From the NCBI GenBank assembly GCA_013214715.1, contig JABSSB010000030.1, forward strand, positions 11,635 to 32,879: DNA of 21,245 bases, read 5' to 3'. Source of the stretch: Paracoccaceae bacterium (GTDB taxonomy: Bacteria > Pseudomonadota > Alphaproteobacteria > Rhodobacterales > Rhodobacteraceae). The notes under the pieces are model-generated. The model saw only the letters and a program-made list of their open reading frames with translations. It was not told where the DNA came from and did no database searches. The position numbers were made by a program, and so were the translations under genes. Positions 1 to 7,908 of this stretch are shown here, in pieces; positions within the stretch are counted from its first letter, which is position 1, and every line of letters starts with the position of its first letter.

Positions 1-71
1 GGCCTCTGGACAGCGCCGCGCGCGCTGGTAGGGTCTGCGCCAAACACAACAAGAACAGAACCGGAGTGACG

Positions 72-1460
72 ATGACCTTGGATGACGTGCTTTCGCGCAT
101 TGATGATGACCTGCCGCAGGCGATGGAGAGGCTCAGTGCCTTTTTACGGATGCCATCCATTTCGACCGACCCGGCCTATGAGGAGGCCTGCGACAAAGCG
201 GCTGATTGGCTGGTGGCGGATCTCGCTTCTATCGGAATTGCCGCAGAAAAACGCGAAACGCCAGGCCATCCGATGGTTGTCGGCCATGTCGGGGAGGCGC
301 GCGATGACGTGCCGCATTTCCTGTTCTACGGACATTATGATGTGCAGCCGGTCGACCCGCTGGACTTGTGGGATCACGACCCGTTCGATCCGCAAATCGA
401 AGAGCGCCCGACCGGGGCCGTGATCCGCGCGCGCGGGGCCTCTGACGACAAAGGGCAGTTGATGACCTTTGTCGAAGCCTGCCGCGCGTGGAAGTCGGTG
501 CATGGCGCCCTGCCCTGTCGCATCACCTTTTTCTTTGAAGGCGAAGAGGAAAGCGGCTCGCCTTCACTGGTGCCGTTCATGGAGGCCAACAAGGACGAAT
601 TGACCTGCGATATCGCGCTGATCTGCGACACGGGCATGATCGCGCCGGGCGTGCCGTCGATTGCCTCGCAATTGCGCGGGATGCTGAAGGATGAATTCAC
701 GCTGACCGGGCCAAAGCTGGACCTGCATTCAGGCCATTATGGCGGGCCGGGGCTGAACCCTCTGCGCGAAATCTCGAAGATCGTGACCAGTTTTCACAAC
801 GAAGACGGCTCTGTCGCGGTCGAGGGCTTCTATGACGGCGTGCATGAGGTCCCGGCCGAGTTGAAGCGGCAATGGGCCAGCTGCGGCTTTGATGAAGAGG
901 CCTATCTGGGCCACGCAGGCTATACCAAGGCGCATGGCGAGGAAGGCTATTCAACGATTGAGCAGCAATGGGCACGCCCGACGCTGGAAATCAATGGCAT
1001 GTGGGGCGGCTATACCGGCGAAGGCACCAAGACCGTGATCCCGTCCAAGGCGCATTGCAAGATCACTTGCCGTCTGGTCGGCGATCAAGATCCCGACGCG
1101 CTGCGGGACGCGTTGCGCAAACATGTTGAAGACCGACTGCCCGTGGATTGTACTGTTGAGTGGAATCAGGATCTTGAAGGCTCCAAAGCGTCGGTCATGG
1201 ACATCTCGCGCCCGGAATTCGAGCGTGCCCGTGGTGCGCTCAGCGATGAATGGGATCGGGAGGCTGTATTCATCGGCATGGGGGGATCGATCCCGATTGC
1301 GGGATTCTTCAAATCGATTTTGGGCATGGAATCCATGCTGATCGGCTTTGCCGCCGAAGATGACCAGATTCATTCCCCGAATGAAAAATACGATGTGCAA
1401 AGCTTCCACAAAGGCATCCGCAGCTGGGCGCGGGTGCTGGACGCGCTGACGAAAGGATAA
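72..1460 (+). CDS. M20-family metallo-dipeptidase
   Basis: Cytosolic zinc-dependent peptidase of the M20 family, CNDP/dipeptidase-like branch, expected to release amino acids from dipeptides or related amide substrates. The product is 462 aa. The family metal site is complete: His88 and Asp90 in YGHYDVQP, bridging Asp125 in GASDDKG, the Glu159/Glu160 pair in FEGEEESGS, Asp186 in CDTG and His434 in IHSPNE. The dimerisation (lid) domain spans roughly residues 200-370. A GTG at 66 would add two residues, but the GGAG at 63-66 lies 5 nt before ATG 72, so ATG 72 is preferred. The stop is 5 bp from the next gene, so the two are probably co-transcribed. Exact substrate is not visible; ArgE/DapE-type deacylase is a less likely alternative given the overall length and motif spacing. 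Confidence 0.9.
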   Translation: MTLDDVLSRIDDDLPQAMERLSAFLRMPSISTDPAYEEACDKAADWLVADLASIGIAAEKRETPGHPMVVGHVGEARDDVPHFLFYGHYDVQPVDPLDLWDHDPFDPQIEERPTGAVIRARGASDDKGQLMTFVEACRAWKSVHGALPCRITFFFEGEEESGSPSLVPFMEANKDELTCDIALICDTGMIAPGVPSIASQLRGMLKDEFTLTGPKLDLHSGHYGGPGLNPLREISKIVTSFHNEDGSVAVEGFYDGVHEVPAELKRQWASCGFDEEAYLGHAGYTKAHGEEGYSTIEQQWARPTLEINGMWGGYTGEGTKTVIPSKAHCKITCRLVGDQDPDALRDALRKHVEDRLPVDCTVEWNQDLEGSKASVMDISRPEFERARGALSDEWDREAVFIGMGGSIPIAGFFKSILGMESMLIGFAAEDDQIHSPNEKYDVQSFHKGIRSWARVLDALTKG

Positions 1461-1465
1461 GGCAG

Positions 1466-2338
1466 ATGGCGGCGATCACCGGATTTGAAGACGGCATCGC
1501 CGCCGTCAACGGACAGCAGATTGCATTTAGCCGCGCGGGCAATGGCCCGCCGGCTCTGCTGTTGCACGGCTTTCCGCAAACGCGGGCGATGTGGCATGGC
1601 ATCGCCCCGGATCTGGCCAAAGACTATACTGTCATCGCCGCAGATCTGCGCGGCTATGGCGACAGCTCGAAACCCGACCGGGTCGAGGATATGAGCTTTC
1701 GCAAGATGGCGACCGATATGGTCAGCCTGATGGACCATCTGGGTTTTGATCGCTTTCACCTTGTCGGCCATGATCGCGGCGCAAGGGTGGCGCATCGGTT
1801 GGCGCTGGATCACGAAGCGCCTCTGAGCCTGACGATGATGGATATCATACCCACCCAACACCTTCTTGCAGAACTTTCACATCAGGTCGCACAAGCCTAT
1901 TATCACTGGTTTTTCCTGGCTCAACCCGGACCATTTCCGGAGACGATGATTGGCCATGACCCGGACCATTACTATCAAACCTGCCTGACCGGTTGGGACA
2001 GTGCCACACTGGACGGTTGGGATCAGGACGCGTTGGCGCAATATCGGCAAAGCTGGCGTCGACCCGAGACAATTGCCGCCATGTGCCATGATTACCGTGC
2101 CGCGATAGAGATCGATATCATCGACGACGCACATGATCTGCTCCGCCGCGTGACAGTGCCCGCGCTGGTTCTTTATGGTGAGGCCGGGGTGATGGCGCGG
2201 GAATATGATTTCACAGAGGTCTGGGGCGAAAGACTGTCCGATCTTCAGGTTCAACCCATACCCGGCGGGCATTTCTTTCCTGACCTGCATCCCGGAAAGA
2301 CCTTGCAGGCTTTGAAAGCATTTCTGTCGGGTCTGTAG
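1466..2338 (+). CDS. Haloacetate/fluoroacetate dehalogenase-type alpha/beta hydrolase
   Basis: Alpha/beta-hydrolase of 290 aa, the usual length for fluoroacetate dehalogenases. Seen in the sequence: oxyanion region LLLHGFPQTRAMW (31-43), nucleophile elbow VGHDRGARVAHR with Asp103, Arg104 and Arg107, Asp126 in MMDIIPT, the His147-Trp148 pair in YYHWFFLAQP, Tyr210, and His269 in GGHFFPD. From family knowledge, fluoroacetate dehalogenases use an Asp nucleophile, two Arg residues holding the carboxylate, a His/Trp/Tyr pocket for the halide, and an Asp-His pair. Every one of these has a counterpart here at nearly the same spacing. The Asp nucleophile excludes a Ser esterase; epoxide hydrolases share the Asp but not the Arg pair plus HW motif. 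Inferred reaction: hydrolysis of a haloacetate to glycolate and halide. The real substrate may differ. It follows the M20 peptidase by 5 bp, with a purine-rich AAGG just upstream of ATG. Confidence 0.8.
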   Translation: MAAITGFEDGIAAVNGQQIAFSRAGNGPPALLLHGFPQTRAMWHGIAPDLAKDYTVIAADLRGYGDSSKPDRVEDMSFRKMATDMVSLMDHLGFDRFHLVGHDRGARVAHRLALDHEAPLSLTMMDIIPTQHLLAELSHQVAQAYYHWFFLAQPGPFPETMIGHDPDHYYQTCLTGWDSATLDGWDQDALAQYRQSWRRPETIAAMCHDYRAAIEIDIIDDAHDLLRRVTVPALVLYGEAGVMAREYDFTEVWGERLSDLQVQPIPGGHFFPDLHPGKTLQALKAFLSGL

Positions 2339-2385
2339 GCCCTGGGAGAGCCTAAGCCAACCACAAAAACAAACTATGGGAGAAG

Positions 2386-2462
2386 TGGCGCGGTTGACGG
2401 GGCTCGAACCCGCGACCCCCGGCGTGACAGGCCGGTACTCTAACCAACTGAGCTACAACCGC
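2386..2462 (-). tRNA. tRNA-Asp(GTC)
   Basis: Read on the minus strand this 77-nt stretch folds as a cloverleaf. The acceptor stem is GCGGTTG paired with CAACCGC, the D arm contains AGCTCAGTTGGTTAGAGT, the anticodon stem CCGGC/GCCGG closes loop CTGTCAC with anticodon GTC (plus-strand 2426-2428), and the T arm contains GGTTCGAGCC. The discriminator base is G and the CCA end is encoded (plus-strand TGG 2386-2388). A promoter lies just upstream at 2503-2531, so it appears to be transcribed on its own. Confidence 0.97.
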
Positions 2463-2477
2463 CCGCTGCGTGTTTGG

Positions 2478-2495
2478 CGCCCAGCGTGCTGGGCG
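2478..2495 (-). other. Leader hairpin of the tRNA-Asp transcript
   Basis: Perfect 8-bp inverted repeat CGCCCAGC-GT-GCTGGGCG, 15 nt upstream of the mature tRNA 5' end. The predicted transcription start (about 2496) falls at its edge, so the primary transcript would begin almost directly with this hairpin. It could protect the precursor or influence RNase P processing. It could also serve as a distant terminator for the pirin gene, though no T-run follows it. Confidence 0.5.
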
Positions 2496-2502
2496 TTGCG
2501 AT

Positions 2503-2531
2503 GTATTATGGAGTGCCCGCTCCGGCGTCAA
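2503..2531 (-). promoter_or_regulatory. Sigma-70 promoter for tRNA-Asp
   Basis: On the minus strand there is TTGACG (plus 2526-2531), a 17-nt spacer and TAATAC (plus 2503-2508). The -35 box matches the common alphaproteobacterial form. The region after the -10 is GC-rich, as is usual for stable RNA promoters. It lies about 40 nt upstream of the tRNA. Confidence 0.65.
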
Positions 2532-2599
2532 GCGACCTTTTGGGGTTTTTCCGGGACCGATCAGTTTTTTTTCATCATCGGCCCGGCCCCCTACCGCGC

Positions 2600-2628
2600 C
2601 TGCGCGGCCCCAAAACGGCACCGCGCAG
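2600..2628 (-). terminator. Hairpin directly after the pirin gene
   Basis: Perfect 8-bp GC-rich inverted repeat CTGCGCGG / CCGCGCAG with a 13-nt loop, starting 8 nt after the pirin stop codon. No uridine run follows immediately on the minus-strand transcript, so it is either a non-canonical terminator or an mRNA 3'-end stabiliser. Confidence 0.4.
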
Positions 2629-2635
2629 TCCGGGA

Positions 2636-3574
2636 TCATTTTTCCGGCAGCGGAATGAATTCCTGATTGTCATCGGGTGGCAACTGGAACCGACCGTGCG
2701 CCCAGTCACCGGCCCGCCAGGCTTCCTTGGCCGCATCAATCTTGTCCTGCGACGAGGCCACGAAATTCCACCAGATATGTCGAGGCCCGCCCAGCGTGGC
2801 ACCACCCAGCAGCATAATCCGTGCACCCTGCGCACCTGCGCGCGCCGACACCTGGTCACCTGGGCGGAAGACCATCATCTGCCCGGCCTGAAAGCGCTGC
2901 CCAGCCACGTCGATGGCGCCTGAGACCACGTAAATCCCGCGATCCTCATGATCATCCGGCAGCGGAATCGATGTGTGCGGCTCAAGCGCGGCATCGGCAT
3001 AGAACATCTCGGACGGGGTTGCGACCGGAGCCCTTTCGCCCCAGGCATGACCCAGGATAAGGCGCACCTCTTTGCCCTCACCCTGCATGAAGGGCAACGT
3101 GTCCTTCGGCGCATGGACGAAATCGGCCGGTTGTTCCTCTTTCTCTTCCGGCAGTGCAATCCAAGTCTGGATACCAAACAGGCTATAGGGGGTCAGGATC
3201 GCCTCTTCATCCACGCGTTCGGAATGGGTGACCCCATGCCCCGCGGTCATGAGGTTCACTGCACCGGGTTGGATCCACTGATTGGTGCCCAGCGAATCCC
3301 GATGGTGAAACTTTCCTTTGTAAAGATAGGTCACCGTCGCCAAACCGATATGCGGGTGCGGGCGTATGTCGATCCCCTGCCCGGTCACAAACTCGGCCGG
3401 ACCCATCTGGTCAAAGAAGATAAACGGGCCGACCATCTGACGTTTGGGTGCGGGCAAGGCGCGGCGCACTTCGAAATCACCCAGATCGCGGGCGCGCGGC
3501 ACGATGACCGTTTCGATGCTGCCGACAGCATCGCCAATAGGACAATCAGGATCGAGGGCGGGGTTCCAGCTCAT
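2636..3574 (-). CDS. Pirin-family cupin protein
   Basis: Protein of 312 aa with a double cupin fold. The pirin metal motif is complete: His73 and His75 in RPHPHIGLATVTYL, then His117 and Glu119 in GHGVTHSERV. Other family signatures are the FIFFDQMGP segment (about 52-59) and HHRDSLG (90-96). Pirins are cytosolic iron-binding proteins; some have quercetin 2,3-dioxygenase activity and others act as redox regulators, so the specific role here is open. The start is supported by AAGGAG 7 nt upstream of the ATG. It has no close operon partner: the small secreted protein lies 118 bp upstream and tRNA-Asp downstream. Confidence 0.9.
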   Translation of the reverse strand: MSWNPALDPDCPIGDAVGSIETVIVPRARDLGDFEVRRALPAPKRQMVGPFIFFDQMGPAEFVTGQGIDIRPHPHIGLATVTYLYKGKFHHRDSLGTNQWIQPGAVNLMTAGHGVTHSERVDEEAILTPYSLFGIQTWIALPEEKEEQPADFVHAPKDTLPFMQGEGKEVRLILGHAWGERAPVATPSEMFYADAALEPHTSIPLPDDHEDRGIYVVSGAIDVAGQRFQAGQMMVFRPGDQVSARAGAQGARIMLLGGATLGGPRHIWWNFVASSQDKIDAAKEAWRAGDWAHGRFQLPPDDNQEFIPLPEK

Positions 3575-3655
3575 GACAACTCTCCTTAATTCGGTGTTGC
3601 CGCATAGCTAGTCTCTCTGACGCCAAACCCACAGGCTTATGAGCGAGCAGAGATG

Positions 3656-3684
3656 GTGCGGGGCCGCACAGATGGGCCCCACAC
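3656..3684 (-). terminator. Possible terminator after the small exported protein
   Basis: Inverted repeat GTG-c-GGGGCC / GGCCCC-a-CAC with a 9-nt loop and one internal mismatch, starting 8 nt after the stop of the 3693-4202 gene. No clear T-run follows on the minus strand, so the assignment rests on the stem and its position. Confidence 0.35.
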
Positions 3685-3692
3685 CAGAAAGG

Positions 3693-4202
3693 TCAGCTGC
3701 CGTGATGTTCGGCCAAGCATTCAAGGCCAAGGGCCATAGCAGCTTTTGTGCCCTTCAGCGAAATGATGACTGCATCGTCGCCCGGATTCACCAGCATTTC
3801 TTCCTTTTCGCGCACGTGATCAATGAAATCGGGATTGTCCGTATGAATCACGCCGCCAGCATAGTTATCAGGCAACCCGTCAACCTCATTCAAAGTGCCC
3901 TCAAAAGTGGCGCCATCGTCAAAAAGGATCGTGATACGGCTGTTTTCACCATCAACCAAACGCGCGTGGGTCTCCGGTGTTGTGCCGTATACCGCCATGG
4001 ATGCGATGCCCTTTTCGATAGACACCACGTTCATATGGGTCACAAAGCCAGCGCTATCGACACGCTCGGCAAAACACAGGTCGCGAGAGTTATCAACATA
4101 GATGGTCCAACCACCGGCAGAGCCATAATTAGCAAAATTTGCCAAAGCTGCAGTCGCGGTCAGGGCAAGCGCGGCACAGGAAGTTGCTGCAAAACGAAGC
4201 AT
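3693..4202 (-). CDS. Small exported protein of unknown function
   Basis: Product of 169 aa that I do not recognise as a named family. The N-terminus has Arg3, a hydrophobic stretch (4-20) and an ALA|N signal-peptidase-I type site near residue 21/22, so it is probably periplasmic, with a mature part of about 148 aa. The mature part has just two cysteines, Cys43 (DLCFAER) and Cys162 (GLECLAEH), placed to form one disulfide that ties the ends together. The C-terminal pattern ISLKGTKAAMALGLEC resembles endings seen in small secreted alphaproteobacterial proteins such as the IalB-like group; this is a weak resemblance, not an assignment. The start is supported by GGAG 8 nt upstream. It is transcribed alone: paaZ ends 121 bp upstream and a hairpin follows. 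Confidence 0.75.
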   Translation of the reverse strand: MLRFAATSCAALALTATAALANFANYGSAGGWTIYVDNSRDLCFAERVDSAGFVTHMNVVSIEKGIASMAVYGTTPETHARLVDGENSRITILFDDGATFEGTLNEVDGLPDNYAGGVIHTDNPDFIDHVREKEEMLVNPGDDAVIISLKGTKAAMALGLECLAEHHGS

Positions 4203-4323
4203 AGTAAAGTCTCCACTCGTTTAAGTGGGCGACGGCTTGCCGCCCGGACGTCCCACGATGTTCTACGGTTTTCACTCTTATTTCAACTACCTGTTGGTCG
4301 AACTGCGGCGTTTGGGCTCTTTT

Positions 4324-6363
4324 TTACGTAGTTTTCCGGGTCTGATCTGCGCTCTGACGCGCGTTCATGGTCAAAAGCTCATAAGTTGCGACCGTTTCGT
4401 CATCTTGATTCAGCAGTGCGACATGCCATCGCACCTCCCCATAGGCGCTACTGCGCGGGGTCTTCTGACTTACTGTAAGAATTACTTTCAGGTGATCGCC
4501 GGCAATAACGGGTTTGACGAACCGCAAGGAGTCGAGCCCCGTATTGGCCAGAACCGGGCCTTCATCCGGGTCCACGAAAAGACCGGCGGCGAAAGACAAC
4601 AGCAAATAGCCATGCGCAACCCGGTCGGGGAAGAACGGGTTTCTCCGGGCGGCCTCTGCGTCCATATGGGCATAGAATGTGTCGCCGGTGAAATGCGCGA
4701 AATGCTCGATATCGTCCAGCGTGATCTCCCGCGATGCCGAGGTCAAGCTGTCGCCAATTGAGAGGTCTTCATAATATTTGCGGAATGGATGCGGGCCATC
4801 GGATTGACGCGGCGCGCCGGGATGCCAACGCCCGGTCAGTGCCCCCAGCATGCGAGGACTGCCCTGCAGCGCCGTGCGCTGCATGTAATGCAGAACGGCA
4901 CGACTCCCGCCAAGCTCTTCCCCGCCACCGGCACGGCCCGGTCCGCCATGGACCATATGGGGCACCGGGGCCCCATGCCCGGTTGCGCCAGTCGCGCTGT
5001 CGCGGTCGTTGATGTAAAGCCTGCCGTTGAACGCAGCGCTATTGCGCAGGACGCCCAGCGCGACTTCTGCGTCATATGTGAAAAGCGAGGTCACCAAAGA
5101 CCCTCCGCCGCGATTGGCCAACTGGGCGGCATGGGACATGTCCCGCGCAGGCAGGATCGTGGCCACCGGGCCAAAGGCTTCGACCTCATGCACGGCATGC
5201 GCCGCGTCCGGGTCATCGCATATCAGCAGATGCGGCGCGATGAAGGCCCCGGTTTCGGGGCCTTGCGGTGTAAGTCCACGGGCGATCAGGCGCGCTTCGG
5301 CCTGTAAATCGCCCACCCGCGCCAGCACATCCTGTTTCTGGGCCTGCGAGACCAAAGCGCCCATGCGCATGGCCGCGTCGCGCGGGTCACCGGTTGTGAT
5401 GTCGGACAGCCGCCCCACCAAAGCCTCAGTGACGTCTTGAACCAAAGGCTGCGGCACGATCAATCGACGCATGGCCGTGCATTTCTGCCCGGCCTTCACA
5501 GTCATTTCGCGGATCGTCTCTTTGATAAAAAGATCGAATTCCGCGCTGGCCGGTCCGGCATCAGGGCCCAGAATGGCGGCGTTCAGGCTATCTTGTTCGG
5601 CAGTGAAGCGAACGGCATTGCGCAACAGGTTGGGGTGGCTGCGCAAATGCAGCCCGGTTGCAGCCGATCCGGTGAAGCTGACCACATCCTGCGGCCCAAG
5701 ATGATCCAGCATATCACCCAGACCACCGGACACCATCTGCACAGCCCCGTCCGGCAACAGACCGCTCTCCAGCATCAGGCGCATGGCCGCTTGCGTCACC
5801 TGGCAGGTTGCCGTCGCGGGTTTCACGATGGCCGGAACACCCGCCAGCAGGGTCGGAGCGAGTTTTTCAAGCATCCCCCAGACGGGGAAATTGAAGGCGT
5901 TGATATGCACCGCTACGCCCTGCAATGGCGTACATATATGTGTGCCCTGAAAGCTGCCATCGCGCGACAGGCTCTCTGCCGGACCGTCGAGATAGACATA
6001 TCCGTCATTCATCTCTCGCCGTCCTTTGGAGGCATAGACGAACATCGTCCCAATGCCGCCGTCAACATCGATCAAATGGTCCTTGGCGGTTGCGCCGGTG
6101 TCGAAAGACAGATCGTAAAGGGCCTGCTTACTGGCATCGAGATGTTTGGCCAGCGCCTTGAGCATCTCAGCCCGCTGGTGGATCGTCATCGCCCGCAGCG
6201 CCGGGCCACCTGTATTCCGCGCCCAGCGTAGCATGTCGTCCGGCACCAGCCGCCCATCCCCGGCGCGCCCGATCATGTTGCCGGTAATCGCACTTTCGAT
6301 CGGACGGGCATTCGGCCCCGGCGCGACCCATGCCCCGCAGGCAAAACTTGGTACATCCAGCAT
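4324..6363 (-). CDS. paaZ: PaaZ: oxepin-CoA hydrolase / aldehyde dehydrogenase
   Basis: Bifunctional enzyme of 679 aa that opens the oxepin-CoA ring and then oxidises the resulting semialdehyde with NADP in aerobic phenylacetate breakdown. The N-terminal aldehyde dehydrogenase domain (about 1-515) has Glu256 (RFTAEQDS) and nucleophile Cys295 (AGQKCTAM). The C-terminal MaoC-type hydratase domain (about 528-679) has Asp561 and His566 in HFTGDTFYAHMD. These four numbers equal those of the E. coli enzyme as I remember them, which supports ATG 6363. An in-frame ATG at 6369 is unlikely because GGGGA directly abuts it, whereas that motif is 6 nt from ATG 6363. It is the last gene of the paa operon, 17 nt after paaE. 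Confidence 0.95.
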   Translation of the reverse strand: MLDVPSFACGAWVAPGPNARPIESAITGNMIGRAGDGRLVPDDMLRWARNTGGPALRAMTIHQRAEMLKALAKHLDASKQALYDLSFDTGATAKDHLIDVDGGIGTMFVYASKGRREMNDGYVYLDGPAESLSRDGSFQGTHICTPLQGVAVHINAFNFPVWGMLEKLAPTLLAGVPAIVKPATATCQVTQAAMRLMLESGLLPDGAVQMVSGGLGDMLDHLGPQDVVSFTGSAATGLHLRSHPNLLRNAVRFTAEQDSLNAAILGPDAGPASAEFDLFIKETIREMTVKAGQKCTAMRRLIVPQPLVQDVTEALVGRLSDITTGDPRDAAMRMGALVSQAQKQDVLARVGDLQAEARLIARGLTPQGPETGAFIAPHLLICDDPDAAHAVHEVEAFGPVATILPARDMSHAAQLANRGGGSLVTSLFTYDAEVALGVLRNSAAFNGRLYINDRDSATGATGHGAPVPHMVHGGPGRAGGGEELGGSRAVLHYMQRTALQGSPRMLGALTGRWHPGAPRQSDGPHPFRKYYEDLSIGDSLTSASREITLDDIEHFAHFTGDTFYAHMDAEAARRNPFFPDRVAHGYLLLSFAAGLFVDPDEGPVLANTGLDSLRFVKPVIAGDHLKVILTVSQKTPRSSAYGEVRWHVALLNQDDETVATYELLTMNARQSADQTRKTT

Positions 6364-6380
6364 CGGCATTCCCCTGCTCT

Positions 6381-7445
6381 CTAGTGGTCGTAATCGACAA
6401 CAAGCCGGTCGCTGACCGGATGTGACTGGCAGCTCAGGACAAAGCCGCGTGCGACCTCATAATCTTCGAGCGCGTGATTGGTGGCCATCTCGACCTCCCC
6501 CTCGATCACCTTGCAGCGGCACGTGGAACAGACCCCGGCCTTGCACGCAAATGGCGCCTCGATGCCATTGGCCAAAGCGGCCTCAAGAACGGTCTGCCCC
6601 GGTGTCAGATCAAAGCTTCGCCTGGTCCCATCGAGCGTCAGTTGCACCGGCACTAGGGCCGCTCCGGCCTCCCGACGCTCCACCACTCTTTGCGGCAACC
6701 GGCCCGGCTGGTCGGATTTGAACAGCTCGAACTTGATGCGATCTTCGGACAGTCCGTGCCGCTTGAGCCCATCGGCAATGGTCAGCATCATCGGCTCCGG
6801 CCCGCAGATGAACGCCAGATCGACCGCCGAGGCATCGACCCAATGCTGGAACAAAGCATCGATCTTGGCGCCATCCACCCTCCCGGTGAACAGATCAATC
6901 TCCTGCGCGTCGCTTTCCAGCACATGGATCAGCGTCAGACGCCCCATATGGCGGTTTTTCAGATCCTCAAGCTCATCACGAAACATGATCGAATGCACGC
7001 CGCGATTGGCATAGACCAGCGTGAAATGCGCGTGCGGCTCACGCGTCAGTACGGTACGAAGGATCGACAGCACCGGCGTGATGCCCGACCCGCCCGCAAA
7101 GCCGAGATAGTGACGGACCGCCTGCGGTGCGAGCGGCGCGTGAAACCGACCTTGCGGCGGCATGGCCTGCACGGTCATCCCTGGCGCCAGCATATCATTG
7201 GCCCATGTCGAAAACGCGCCACCCTCGACCCGCTTGATACCCACCTGCAGCAAGCCATCGTCCAGCCCTGTGCAGATCGAATACGACCGGCGAATTTCCT
7301 GCCCGTCAAAATCACGTCTGAACGTCAGATACTGGCCTTGGGTGAAGGCGAAGGCCTCAGGCTCATCGGGTTTCAATGTCACCACCACCGCATCACGCGT
7401 GGTCTTGTGCACATCGGTGACAGTCAGATCATGGAATCGGGCCAT
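6381..7445 (-). CDS. paaE: PaaE: reductase of phenylacetyl-CoA epoxidase
   Basis: Reductase of 354 aa that passes electrons from NADPH via flavin and an iron-sulfur cluster to the di-iron centre of PaaA. Domain order is FAD-binding (RRSYS at 52-56), NAD(P)-binding (GGSGITP at 118-124, CGPEPMM at 214-220), then a plant-type 2Fe-2S ferredoxin with Cys301, Cys306, Cys309 and Cys339. The reading frame stays open 56 codons upstream into paaD, but ATG 7445 begins the conserved N-terminus and has GAGG a few bases before it. It starts 7 nt after paaD. In other species the same gene is called paaK, a name also used for the ligase. Confidence 0.95.
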   Translation of the reverse strand: MARFHDLTVTDVHKTTRDAVVVTLKPDEPEAFAFTQGQYLTFRRDFDGQEIRRSYSICTGLDDGLLQVGIKRVEGGAFSTWANDMLAPGMTVQAMPPQGRFHAPLAPQAVRHYLGFAGGSGITPVLSILRTVLTREPHAHFTLVYANRGVHSIMFRDELEDLKNRHMGRLTLIHVLESDAQEIDLFTGRVDGAKIDALFQHWVDASAVDLAFICGPEPMMLTIADGLKRHGLSEDRIKFELFKSDQPGRLPQRVVERREAGAALVPVQLTLDGTRRSFDLTPGQTVLEAALANGIEAPFACKAGVCSTCRCKVIEGEVEMATNHALEDYEVARGFVLSCQSHPVSDRLVVDYDH

Positions 7446-7452
7446 AGCTGCC

Positions 7453-7908
7453 TCAGATACATTTGAAATAGTCGAAGGGTTCCAAACAGTCCCGGCAGCG
7501 CCATTGCGCCTTGCACGGGGTAGAGCCGAACTGGCTGATCCGTTCGACATTCGCGCTGCCGCAATGCGGGCAGGACTCAGGCCCACCCGCCGGCTGGGGC
7601 GGCGCGATGCCATAGGTTTTCAGCTTGTCCCGCGCCGCGGGCTTCAGCCAATCCGTGGTCCAGGGTGGCGCGAGTTGCTGGCGAATAGCGATCCGGTCGA
7701 CGCCATGATCCCGCAGCGCCGTTTCGATATCCATCGCGATCACGCTGGTGGCGGGACAGCCGGAATAGGTAGGCGTGACGGTGACAATCAGCGTGCCGTC
7801 CTCCCAGTCCACATCGCGCACAATGCCCAGATCGGTCACAGAGATCACCGGTATTTCGGGATCAGGCACTGCATCCAGCCACTCCCAAACCTGCGCAATG
7901 GGTGTCAC
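7453..7908 (-). CDS. paaD: PaaD: phenylacetyl-CoA epoxidase maturation protein
   Basis: Protein of 151 aa with an N-terminal MIP18/DUF59-type domain (about 1-85; conserved Cys in PTYSGCPA) and a C-terminal cysteine-rich zinc-ribbon-like tail (CPHCGSAN, a Cys near residue 132, WRCRDC, and a penultimate Cys). PaaD is required for an active epoxidase complex and is thought to help deliver or mature metal centres; it is not a core catalytic subunit. Two adjacent GTG codons (7911 and 7908) are possible starts. GTG 7908 is chosen because GGAG is 7 nt upstream and its GTGA overlaps the paaC stop, as expected for coupled translation. Confidence 0.93.
   Translation of the reverse strand: MTPIAQVWEWLDAVPDPEIPVISVTDLGIVRDVDWEDGTLIVTVTPTYSGCPATSVIAMDIETALRDHGVDRIAIRQQLAPPWTTDWLKPAARDKLKTYGIAPPQPAGGPESCPHCGSANVERISQFGSTPCKAQWRCRDCLEPFDYFKCI

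Noticed and set aside
11..27. CAGCGC-N5-GCGCTG inverted repeat before the first gene
   Set aside because: Short and made of GC repeats, no T-run follows, and the upstream gene is outside the window, so a terminator or operator call cannot be supported.
2352..2666. Open frames on both strands (95-96 aa) across the tRNA
   Set aside because: Their central parts are simply translations of tRNA-Asp and its flanks, a well-known source of false proteins.
7446..7613. 56-codon upstream extension of paaE
   Set aside because: Overlaps the conserved zinc-ribbon end of paaD, and the expected PaaE N-terminus and ribosome site are at 7445.
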